Assembly: GCA_000499405.2 (NCBI GenBank)
Contig: HG738139.1
Coordinates: forward strand, 6,844,616-6,908,615
From: Onchocerca volvulus
Taxonomy: Eukaryota; Nematoda; Chromadorea; Rhabditida; Onchocercidae
DNA: 64,000 nt
Direction of reading: 5' to 3'
Part shown: in pieces, positions 50,739-61,128 of the stretch
How positions within the stretch are numbered: position 1 is the first letter of the stretch
How the letters are laid out: each line of letters opens with the position of its first letter
The notes under the pieces: generated by a model
Databases searched by the model: none
The model's input: only the letters and a program-made list of their open reading frames with translations
Told to the model about the DNA's origin: nothing
Translations under genes and position numbers: made by a program

Positions 50739-53700
50739 ATGGAGCCGATGATGCTTACTGCCGTGTTATTAGTTTTGGCACTGCGAAATGTTGCACAAGG
50801 GGACTTATTTACATCGATCGCCGAAATGGAATTGCTTCTGGAAGCTGAAAAAGGAATTCCTGATTTGCTGGATTTATATATCGAAAGGTTTCAACAACGT
50901 TTGAATGAAATCAAACAGTTTGTTTTATTCATTTTCTGAAAAAAAATTTTTTTAATTTGAATGTTTTTAGAATATTGCGCCAGTCCAAGTATAAAGATTA
51001 AGTATTTCTGATGTCGAAATATGTTTCCTTTCTATTTTGATAATCTTGTCAGGTATACTGTGGATACTGGACACCATTTATCTCAAATATAAGCTTAGTG
51101 ATGAAGGGGCTCATCGATTACCAGGAAAATATAAATTCATTTTTGATTTCTGAACTGCAAATTTCTCATATAGCTCAGATTTTATTTTTGGTTTTCAGGC
51201 TTTCAATGGAAAAAAAGCAGCAAAGCAATCGTAGCCTAGGAAATAGTATGCGACTGATAACTAATCCAGTTAGTGCTTATCTGCTTATCAAAAGATTGAT
51301 TGAAGAATGGAATGATATAAAGCGGTTGGCAGGAAGTGATATTGGTGAAGAATTGCTGAATGAAATTTCTGAATTGCGAGCAATGAATTATGCGAAAAAT
51401 CCTACCACGGTACTTCTTCTGCATAAATTGGGTCTTTAATTTATCTCATTCTGTGATATTGGCAGATTATTTTGCAATTTTGAATTTACATGAAAAGAAA
51501 AATTCAAATACTGCAGTTGTTATTTCCATTAGATTTCGAAGTCTTATTCTTATAAAATAGATTTTCAGTAGTTTTTAATGCAAAAATGGACACATGACTT
51601 CCTGCTACCAATGAAATGTATTTTTGAGGAAGATTTGACTGGAGCTGCGATAGCCTTACTTCGACTGCAAGATACCTATCAGTTAAATGTTAAAGAGATA
51701 GCTGATGGGAAAATTCTGAATGCTTCTGTCGTTGAGCCATTTACAGGTTGAAAACAAACACATTATAAAATGAAAACTTCAGTTTTAATATTTTGATCAG
51801 TTCTGATTTTCAGCTTTAAGAAGCGTTTTATAGTTGTCTGCCAAAGTAGGGTCTAAGAGTTCGATCAAACATCAGATCTTATTTTAAACAATTTTCAAAC
51901 TTGAAAACCTTACCTTTAAACAGGGTAGAAAAGTTTTGATTCTTTGAGAGTGTATTTTTTATTAGCTTTTTCCTTTTGATTATCAAAAAAATTACACGTC
52001 AAAAAAATATTTAGGTAAGACAATAAACAAACATGTGCATATTGTTTTTTGTCTTAATAAATATTTTCCTTCAAAATACAAAGAGATTCCGACTGCTTTC
52101 CTAAAGATTTCCTGTATGATGTGAGAAAAATCTAATAGTTTCCAGCCAAGGATTGTTTTGACATCGGTCAAGCAGCATACAATGCGAATGATTATTATCA
52201 CACCGTGATATGGATGGAAGAGGCACAAGAGCGGTTGCGGAATGAAATGCCGAATGAAACAGTGCAACTGAAGGAAATTTTGGAATATTTGGCTTTTGCG
52301 CTGTTCAAACAAGGTAATCTAAAGCGCGCCCTACTGCTCACCGAACAACTGCATGCAATTGGTAATTTTTTATTTTTTGCGATATTTGTTGAATTTAATT
52401 TTTGATTTTTGAAATAGGATTGGCTGCTTAGAAGTATTAAGAGTATTAATTTGTACTTATAGTTTTTCTAAGTCGCTTTTGTCAAAGATTTATTAAAATA
52501 TATTTTGTAGAAATGTAAGCAAAATACAATAAAATTAATACTTCTAATAACAAATCAAAACTTTTAATAATAGGTTAACAAATTAAATTCAAATTGAGTC
52601 AAATTATTTTTGTTATCTAATGCTCACAATTAAATAATATTTCTTTTCAGATCCGGATCATCCGCGAGCAAGAAACAACATTAAATGGTATGAGGATATG
52701 TTGGCTGAGGAAGGTATGAAACCGATTGACTATCGACGAAATATCCCTCCGATAACTAATCCTCGGCCGAAGAGTGGCTTGGATAAAAATGAGCATGAGA
52801 TCTACGAAGCTTTATGTAGGAACGAAGTACCCGTGGTAGCTTTTTATATCTTGCTTACTTTTTCAGAAAATACATTTTGTTGAATATTTTAATAAATAAC
52901 TCATTGAAAATTTAAAACAGAAAGTAGGTGCTGCCAGTCTCTTTCAGCAGTCTAATCAAGAGCGAATTAAGGGAGATAGTTAAGTTGCTAATACTCTCAA
53001 TTTCATTCGGAAAATCGATAATCAGCCGTTATTCGAGTTTTGCTCTTTGTGACTACCTTGATCTCATAAAAAACAAATTGTCGAGACAAATAAAATTTAT
53101 GCAAAAGGCGAGCGGTTTTTTTTCAGAGACTTTTCCAATGGTCTAAAATTCATACAAACAAGTCCTCTATTCATGAGTCATTACGCTTTCTGAGCAAAAT
53201 AAACGGCGAATTTTGTTGATTTCTGAAATTTCTAAATTTTTATTTGAAAAACTTTAAATTAATCTGTATTTTTCTGTTCATCCTCGTTTTTTCACTTTTA
53301 ATTTTTCGTTAAAAAAAAAATTTTCAGAGCATTAAAGCAAAGTCAAAACTGTATTGTTATTATAAAATGGATCGTCCATTCTTGCGTTTGGCTCCTTTCA
53401 AAATTGAAATTTTGAGATTTAGTCCGCTTGTCGTATTGTTTCTTGATGTTATTACAGACGAAGAAGTGAAAATGATTCAAATGTTGGCGACACCAAAGGT
53501 TATTTTAATAAGCATATTAATGAAAGCCTTTTTCATAGCCTTTATTTCTATATAATCCCTATGGATAATTTTTAAAGAATATTCCTTTGTAAACTATTAC
53601 AGGAATTCTTAGAATCAAAATTCATTTCAAGTTTATCTTTTCTAATTTTTTGTATTTTAACAGTTGCGAAGAGCTACCGTGCAAAACTCGGTAACTGGCG

Positions 53701-55550
53701 AACTTGAAACAGCATCATACCGAACAAGTAAAAGGTTAGTTGTAAACTCAATCACATTCATAATTCTTAGTTTGCTTTGAGTTTGGAAAAGTAATTAGCA
53801 GAGGAAAATGGGTTTATAAAGTTTCCGAAAAGATAAGATGATCATTCTGGGTAACGAAAGGACACTCTTTTCATTGATCCTCTTCAAATCTTCAAAATCG
53901 TTATATATCCGACTCCAAATGGGCAATAATGAATCATTATTCTGAATGTTTGGAAGAAATTATAATATTTTGAATTTTCATTATTTTATGGAATTTCATA
54001 AAATTATTTCGACTTCTTTATATTATTCATTGATAAGAAATATAGTTTAAAAAAAGAAAAGCGAACGGCTTCTTCATTTTCTTATAGTGCTTGGCTGAAA
54101 GACGAGGAGCACGAAATTGTTCATCGAATCAATAGACGAATTGACTTGATGACTAATTTGGAACAAGAAACTTCAGAGGAGTTGCAGGTCTGTTATCTTA
54201 TTTAAAGTGAAAATTTAAAGTTATATTTTTAACATTTTATGCTTATTATAAATATTTTTTTGCTATTGAGCAAATTAATGATTTAATTAATTCCAGATCC
54301 TATTTATTTAATTTATATTTTTATTTTTGCAAGATCGCTATTTAAAAATTTTGTTTCTCAACATAATTTGTCTTGAATTGAACTCTAACTTTGCAGTATT
54401 GTTTTGAGATTAACCAAAGTTCACACTGTTTAATTCTCCTGGCGAAGAACTGTGACCATCGTAGCAATAATGCATTTTTTTATACAGTATTTGTATTGTT
54501 TCGTACTTTTCATAATAAAGTAAATGTTAGGTTGGAAATTATGGTATCGGTGGTCATTACGATCCTCATTTTGACTTTGCAAGGGTAAGTTTTATTGTTT
54601 TTGATTATTAAAGGTTTGTTTAAACTTCTCAACACTAATTTATTTCTTCGTTATCGTACTGAATACTTTACCATATTGAAATAATATATTTATCCAGAAA
54701 GAGGAGGTGAACGCTTTCCAATCGCTCAATACGGGAAACCGTTTGGCGACATTATTATTTTACGTAAGTATTCTGTTCGTGTTTTATAAGAGAAGCTGGA
54801 AAAATAAAGATATGTTCATTTGTTAATTTGTTTATTTTTGTGAAGTTTTTTGAGATTTAAATCTGAATTCTTCTGATTTAATTTTCATACATCTCAGATT
54901 TTTTTTCAAACCTTAAATTTTCTAAACATAATTTTTTTCCAAATTCTCTCTTTGCCTTTGGTTAATTTTTTTGGACTTCCGAATTTATTCAACTTTCGAA
55001 TTCATATGGTCATTGCTTTTTAAATGGAAATTTTTTAAAAGAGAAAAGAATTTACAGATGACGCAACCCGAATCAGGAGGTGCCACCGTATTTACTGAAG
55101 TCAAAACAGCAGTTATGCCTTCAAAAGTCAGTTTTTCCACGTGATTTGATTAGTGTTACATTTGAAAATCTGCCATTTTATCGTAAAATATCGATTAAAA
55201 TGGAAAATTGAAGATTAATAACAGATTTAAATTTCTTGAACACGAAATTTTTCTGAATTTTAGACTGTTGAGATAAATTTCAGTATAAAATTTACTCAAA
55301 TATATTGATTCCAACCAAATTCTTGAGTTAATGAAAAATTTTTCTTCTTTAGAACGATGCACTATTTTGGTATAATTTATTACGCAGTGGTGATGGTGAT
55401 TTGAGAACACGTCACGCTGCATGTCCTGTATTAACCGGTACGAAATGGGTTTCAAATAAATGGATACATGAACGTGGCCAAGAATTTCGTAGGCCTTGTG
55501 GCTTAAGGCGATCAGTGGAAGAGCGGTTTATAGGCGATTTAGATTCCTGA
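50739..55550 (+). CDS. phy: Prolyl 4-hydroxylase alpha subunit (collagen-modifying)
   Basis: ER-lumen enzyme that hydroxylates proline in collagen Gly-X-Pro repeats, using Fe(II), 2-oxoglutarate, O2 and ascorbate; it works in complex with protein disulfide isomerase and is needed for nematode cuticle. Exons: 50739-50917, 51199-51409, 51572-51746, 52146-52361, 52651-52835, 53328-53498, 53664-53734, 54088-54187, 54531-54584, 54698-54763, 55058-55126, 55353-55550; 564 residues. Signal peptide about 1-20 followed by DLFTSIAEME, the mature start typical of PHY proteins. A TPR-like peptide-substrate-binding domain spans about 190-262. The C-terminal catalytic fold has all ligands: H445 and D447 (GGHYDPHFD) and H520 (TRHAACPVL) for iron, and K530 (GTKWVSNKW) for 2-oxoglutarate. 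There is no ER-retention signal, as usual for this subunit. The family is certain; which PHY paralogue is not. Confidence 0.95.
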
Positions 55551-56052
55551 TTATTTTTGGAAATTCAAATGCACTGAAAAAATTAGGGAATAATTCTTAT
55601 TTATCTGCTTGATAATGATCGGATTTTTGATAATTGTATTTTAAAATTACAATATAATTGTACCAATTACATTGGCATCGCATTATCAAAAGAATGTAGC
55701 AAAATGCGTTTGATTACTACAATTAATTCGTGTGCATATAATGCTTAAAATGTAAATTATGTGCTTTAAAGCTTCTGATTCTTCCAATTCCCGACTTGAA
55801 TTCGGTATAGTTCTCTGTTATAAACTGAGAAAAGATAACTTTAACTAGTTTGTTATTTAATATTTTGCTCAAAAAAACATTTCTTTTTTTCCAATAAGGC
55901 AAGAGGTCTATCGTTTATTTTTTCTCTTGCAGTTGTAATCTTTCTGTCTACATTTTTTATATCATGGTAGCTTAATGTTATATTCATTCTATTGTTTTAA
56001 AATTATTAGATATTTATATTTCTGCATAATTTGATGATTTCTGCATTTACTT

Positions 56053-56058
56053 AATAAA
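56053..56058 (+). terminator. Candidate poly(A) signal of the prolyl hydroxylase gene
   Basis: AATAAA about 500 bases after the stop codon; the first good hexamer noticed downstream. Confidence 0.35.
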
Positions 56059-56461
56059 CCATTTTTTCCTTCATAATCAATACTTGATATATTTTTATTT
56101 CGCTTTACTTCACTGAAAATTCTATTTTATTAGAAATTTCAAAAGCATTTCTAGAGATTTCAACATTTGAGTTTTCTAGAGGAAACGTATCTTCAAGTTC
56201 ATAGGTATAAAGCTTTTTTTCTTCTCTCTTTTTTTTCTTTTTTTAATGGAACATGAATGAGCTTTTCAACAGCAAAAATGAACTACGCTAAGAGTAAATA
56301 ACTCCTTACTTTTATGTTTTATATGTTCCAATAAGGATGCATATGTTAAACTAAAATATTTTTAAGTCCATTTCACTTTTAGCTTTCATTTCTTGTCTTT
56401 TTTTCCTTGAGAATATTTTAAATCTAATGAGAAAAACGATTGCTGAAAGTAACTCTTTGTA

Positions 56462-56906
56462 GTATCGATTTGCCTAAATTTCGAGTTTTAGCAAAGAAAA
56501 AGAAACAACTAAGACAGAGGCTAGCTATGTGTAAGAAAACAGATGAAATGAAAAAGGAAAAGAAATACAACTTACCAAACAGACCGAGGGAACTTGAAAT
56601 GAAATTGGAAACCGATCAATTCTTCTCACAATATGATAGAAATGGACACTGTTTTTGGTCATATAAAGCTCTTTACTCTTTATGGCGGAGCTTCACTTCA
56701 TTATCATTAATTATTGTCCATATCGCAGATATCATTTTATTGATTTTTTAAGCTTTTAAAGAAATGAATAGAATGTAAAATGCTGCATGAAAATCTATTG
56801 AAAGTAACTGAAATACAAATTTCCCACAGCTGCTAACAGAATTAGACCTCCTAACAAAGGTGCAAAGAAGAAAATGGATGAAGATTTAGTGAAAAAAAAC
56901 AACTGA
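56462..56906 (+). CDS. Possible small lysine-rich protein, two exons, start unknown
   Basis: Not recognised. A frame reading FRVLAKKKKQLRQRLAM ends at a good donor (ATGT/GTAAGA, 56530/56531). It joins in phase to an exon after TTCCCACAG (56830), which reads RIRPPNKGAKKKMDEDL and stops at 56906. An upstream ATG or exon was not found, and the unspliced frame also stays open for another 70 codons, so this may be chance. The basic composition would suit a nucleic-acid-binding or nucleolar protein, but that is a guess. Confidence 0.22.
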
Positions 56907-57889
56907 CCACCTTGTAGGTTGGAGTGAGCAACTATTGAACAAATTATGTTATTTTCAAAGAATTGATATTATTGTAAAAAAAAAAAAAAAAGGAATTCTA
57001 GTGAAATTCCAGTTGGAATATGATTACCGAACAGCAAATGGGATTATCAAAGTGGCAATATTTTGGAAGGGCCTGGTAAATGGAAAAGAACGAATTGTTT
57101 GAAATCAGGTAACTATACTGAAATTAGCTTACTTATAGTAAAGGAATCATTAAGCAAATTAACCACAGAATCACGAGTACTGATTTTCTAATTCTTATTC
57201 GATTTCTAGTTCTCGGGATTCAATCAGAAGATCTTTATGACCTCTTTAGATTGCGAATTTCGGCATCATATTACAATCTTGTCGCCTTTACTATTGTTAT
57301 TTTATGCAATGCAACTAAGACTTTCAAGTGAAATAGCGAAATCCTTTACTGGCAAAGCTTCTAGAAAGAAATCATCGACTTGGCCAAAGAGGAATTTGAT
57401 TGAGGAATCAGGTAGAATTTGAGTAATATTTAATGTTTAGTAATATTTGAGTAATATTTAGGAATCTTTTCAAGTTCATTTTTAAAACTTTTATTTATTA
57501 TAAGTTAAACATTAGCTATAAAGCGTTCTATGCATTTTTTTATTCGAGAAGTTATTGTCAATATAAAGCTGTAATCCTGTTTCGAATTTCGATAATTTTA
57601 AAATTCATAAAATTTTCAGAAGTTTTCTGCAACCGCAATATTTAAAAATGAACTCGGCAGATTTTCGATTTTTCTTAATTCAAGTATAGATTGAAACATT
57701 GTTGAATATTTCTCAAGTTTCCACTATGCAAGTATTAAGAATTTAAGAAAAAATAGTTAATTTAAAAAAAAAAATTAATTTATAGAAAAAATAATTCAAA
57801 AAAGAAGTTAATTCCATAAAGAGATTTGAAAAGGGAAAACCGAAATTATTTTTATTTTATTATCTAATTGTTAAGTCCATCAGAACAAT

Positions 57890-57895
57890 TTTATT
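57890..57895 (-). terminator. Poly(A) signal overlapping the stop codon of the minus-strand gene
   Basis: On the minus strand the stop TGA (57897-57895) runs straight into AATAAA, sharing one base. If used, the 3' UTR would be only some 15-25 bases. Very short UTRs are known in nematodes. Confidence 0.4.
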
Positions 57896-59430
57896 CATTC
57901 GATACACATTTTCCCGGCGATAATATTAATGAAGGCATTGCTATCATCGTATATGGACGACGATGAACGAGACGGACTCATAATATTAATTGTCGTGCTA
58001 TTTCGCTTCCTAATAACATATTTACAAAATTTTCAAGGTCTTTTTGAAACTTCTAAGACATTTTTCTTGCTCTAAAATACCTACATTTTCTCTTTCCACA
58101 TTCTGATAAGACACTCATCATGACCTTTCCAACTGAAGAAGAATCTCATTGAAAGTTTTAGTTTTTTTCAATCTACATTTTTTATAGTAAATGGTAGTTT
58201 TTCATCTCCGAAAATTCACTGAATATAAGAAGACATCTGAAGGATATACTTACGTCCCAAGAAGATGATAGAAAATTTTGAGATTTTAAATGAGACTTAC
58301 GCATCTATTGCGATAATGGATGTGTAAGCTAAGATCGGAATCTTCTGAACTTCAATCTCATGCATAATTTTTGAACTGACAGAAATTCTGCATAGTACTA
58401 GTTCAATTTTTCAGCTATTCTCGAGATTAAGCATATTTTAAGTTTGTCCAAATTTCATCACTAACGAATGCTATAAATGACATGTATGAAGACTTAGCCT
58501 TAATTATTTTTCCAGTTTCATTGTCTATTTCCACTTTTTCAAAAAATCTTGATAGGAAAGGTAAAAGACCAAGTCTGCATGCAAAGAAATAAAAGAAATA
58601 GAATATTTAAGGATAAACTATCAAGAAGAAAGCAAAGCAAAACCTTTTCATTAGTTCTTATATGAAATTTCAGTCAAGTTCAATAATTTTCACATCAAAC
58701 TTTGTATAAAAATAGTAGAAATAAACATCGATATTTTGTGGGTCGTAATTAAATCAATATTACTAATTTGTAAAGTATATGAGTAATGTGCATAATCTTG
58801 TTTATCTTTTATTCTCATCCATTAACTATTTGCGTAAAATTGATATTGAGCTAATACACAGTTTCGGGAAATCAGTGTCAAATATATTCAATTTGATTGT
58901 TAGAGACAAAGAATCGGCAAAACAATAGTATTGCAATTGCATAAAAAGAAGGCATGTCTTGGCTAAACACTTCTAAAAATCCGATTTATTGCGAAAACGC
59001 TAAATTTTGATAACAACTGACCTTACAAATCTGCATTTTTCCTCGATCAACTCTCGTCAAGACAACAAAAAGTTCGATTAACCAACATTGTGCGCAAGGA
59101 ATATTTGCTGATAATATCTGCAAATGAGAAAAATTAACTGGATGATATATTGGTCGAGTTATTTTTAACTAAAGCTTATCTCTAATTTATAATATTAACT
59201 TCGAATGAAGCCAGAGGCTCATATTTGTCCAACCTATATATCCAACCCGATCTCGGTCACCTATGATCAATCTATCTCATGTAGTGTAACAAACAATACG
59301 GATATTCTCCATTATTGCCTTGCTAAGTACTATATCATAGACGCTAATCAGGTTACATAAAACGCACAATATGCTTATCGAAAGAGATGCATGTATCGCT
59401 TACATCGGAATCAATAAATATGAGAAACAT
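57895..59430 (-). CDS. Unrecognised 224-residue protein, eight very short exons
   Basis: I do not recognise a family. Exons in transcript order: 59430-59357, 59233-59200, 59117-59027, 58962-58860, 58574-58462, 58397-58301, 58132-58085, 58009-57895. They sum to 675 bases, exactly 225 codons, and all phases agree. Good splice signals include TTTGCAG at 59118-59124, TTCTTCAG before 58132, and GTAAGT after 58301. Composition is protein-like throughout: hydrophobic Leu/Ile/Phe segments (CWLIELFVVL, LGLLPFLSRFF, KIPILAYTSIIAID), a basic stretch (RMWKEKMKRN), and a Ser-rich tail (SPSRSSSSIYDD). There is no clear signal peptide, and the hydrophobic segments could be membrane helices or buried core. 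The first exon and the 58462/58397 junction are the weakest choices. No exon exceeds about 38 codons, so simple open-frame searches would miss this gene. It is divergent from the p24 gene with 240 bases between start codons. Confidence 0.55.
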
Positions 59431-59670
59431 TTAGTGCATTACAGATACGGATTTAACATTGCTCATATGTGGACTGCGTTAAATCGATCTTTTAGCAACG
59501 TGTCAGATTTGATGGTTTGTTTGGATTAGAGGCAAGTAGGGCGATTTTATGATGTTTATGGTGATGGGATATTGTGAGTATCGTCAATATCATCGATGTC
59601 GTATTTTGTCACAATCTAATTTTGCAACTTTGCGATGTGAGTATTACATAACATGCTAAATTAAGGTGCT
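59431..59670. promoter_or_regulatory. Short spacer between divergent start codons, likely shared promoter
   Basis: Only 240 bases separate the start codons of the unrecognised minus-strand gene and the p24 gene, so the two probably share a bidirectional promoter. No specific motif is assigned. Confidence 0.4.
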
Positions 59671-61128
59671 ATGATGTTGATCGGATTATTGTTGATTGCT
59701 TACCATTTGGTAGAATCGGCTGGTTATTTCATACACATTGATGCAAATGAGGAACAGTGCTTCTTCGATCGCGTAACGGCTGGCACTAAGATGGGTTTAA
59801 TATTTGAAGTTGCTGAAGGCGGATTTCTGGATATCGATGTGAAGGTTCACTTTCAAGTTTCGATTGTTTGAAAAATTTATTGAAGTAATTTATCAGCTGT
59901 TGTCTTGATTGTATGAATGACACAGCAGATGCAGAAATTTATCTTTACACTGATTAGTCATAAACGCTAAAAAATCGGCAAGCGATTTAGAATTTTAAAT
60001 GCCAAAAACAGTGTATCAGATCTTTCAGTTACTTACAGTTTACAGATGGAAATCTCGAGAAATAATTCTTTCTAATGAGTTTTAAAGATGAATTTTTTCT
60101 AGATTATCGGCCCTGATAGTAAAGAAATCTATAAAGGAGAACGAGAAAGTTCGGGTAAATATACTTTTGCTGCACATATGGATGGGCCGTATACTTATTG
60201 CTTTGGAAATCAGATGTCAACAATGACTCCAAAAGTGGTTATGTTTTCAATGGAAATTGCACAACCTGGACAATCAATACCGTCTGAAGCTGGACAACAT
60301 AATGATTCTTCAGGTAGAATATTGTTTTGGCTTCTTCCTTCTTTCATTTTATGACAAGTGCTTGTATTTAAGTCTGCTATTTGGAGACGCAAACGTTTGG
60401 ACCATTCCCTATATCTCTTTCTAGATTATGTGGAGATAATTTTTAGCGGATAGCATTAAATTAGAAGAAATGGTACGAGAATTGTCAGCGGCATTGACAT
60501 CTGTCAAACATGAGCAAGAATATATGGAAGTACGAGAGCGTGTACATAGATCAAGTAAATTTTTTGAAAAATTTCATTAAACTTCATGTTATTTAACTTT
60601 TCCATCATATTTTATATCCTATTGTTTAAGGAATATAAATAACTAACATAGAAAATTGAATTAAGGATTCAGCCAATTTTTGGGACAGAAAAGATTTTGC
60701 TTTTTCTAGATTCGATCCTTTTTTACAAATAAAATGAGAAAAGCTAGGAAATATGAGGGATTCAAGACTTCAAATAGAAGGAGAAGTAATCAACGTTTTT
60801 AATCTTAACCTGGGGAATTTTTGCTTCGTCCTCGATCAATTGTGGGCGATAATGTTACTTTGATGGTTATTGAATGCGAATGAGATTTTCTTTACTGCAT
60901 ACTGAATCTTGAGATGAATTAAACCATATGTGCTTAATTACTTCTCTGTAGTTTGGAAGATACTGGATCTTTTTGATTTGCCTCAACGGGATTTGTTTTG
61001 CAGTAAATGAAAACACAAATTCAAGAGTGGTTCTGTGGGCTGTCTTCGAAGCTTTGGTACTTGCTTCAATGACCATTGGACAAATATTTTATTTAAAACG
61101 ATTTTTCGAAGTTCGTCGAGTTGTATGA
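59671..61128 (+). CDS. sel-9: p24 family cargo receptor, TMED2 / SEL-9 orthologue
   Basis: Type I membrane protein that cycles between ER and Golgi in COPII and COPI vesicles and helps select cargo; in C. elegans SEL-9 affects quality control of Notch-type receptors. Exons: 59671-59844, 60103-60313, 60447-60554, 61004-61128; 205 residues. Signal peptide about 1-18; lumenal GOLD domain with the conserved Cys pair C30 and C91 and the motifs [16 protein letters not shown] and [13 protein letters not shown]. The luminal coiled coil includes [17 protein letters not shown]. One membrane helix ([20 protein letters not shown]) precedes the cytosolic tail [10 protein letters not shown], which carries the FF and terminal VV signals for COPI/COPII binding. 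Nearly collinear with human TMED2 (201 residues). The start codon is preceded by an in-frame ATG doublet; either Met gives the same signal peptide. Confidence 0.96.

Larger units (their letters stand above)
55551..57894. other. Intergenic, one doubtful small gene
   Basis: 2.3 kb between the 3' ends of the prolyl hydroxylase gene (+) and the unrecognised minus-strand gene. AATAAA at 56053-56058 may end the hydroxylase transcript, giving a 3' UTR of about 500 bases. A possible two-exon lysine-rich gene at 56462-56906 is listed separately. An open frame at 57237-57422, with a hydrophobic then basic composition, has no supporting splice sites and was not called. Confidence 0.5.

Noticed and set aside
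57237..57422. 61-codon frame with a hydrophobic N-terminal part
   Set aside because: Could mimic a secreted peptide, but no supporting exon, UTR signal or homology was seen.
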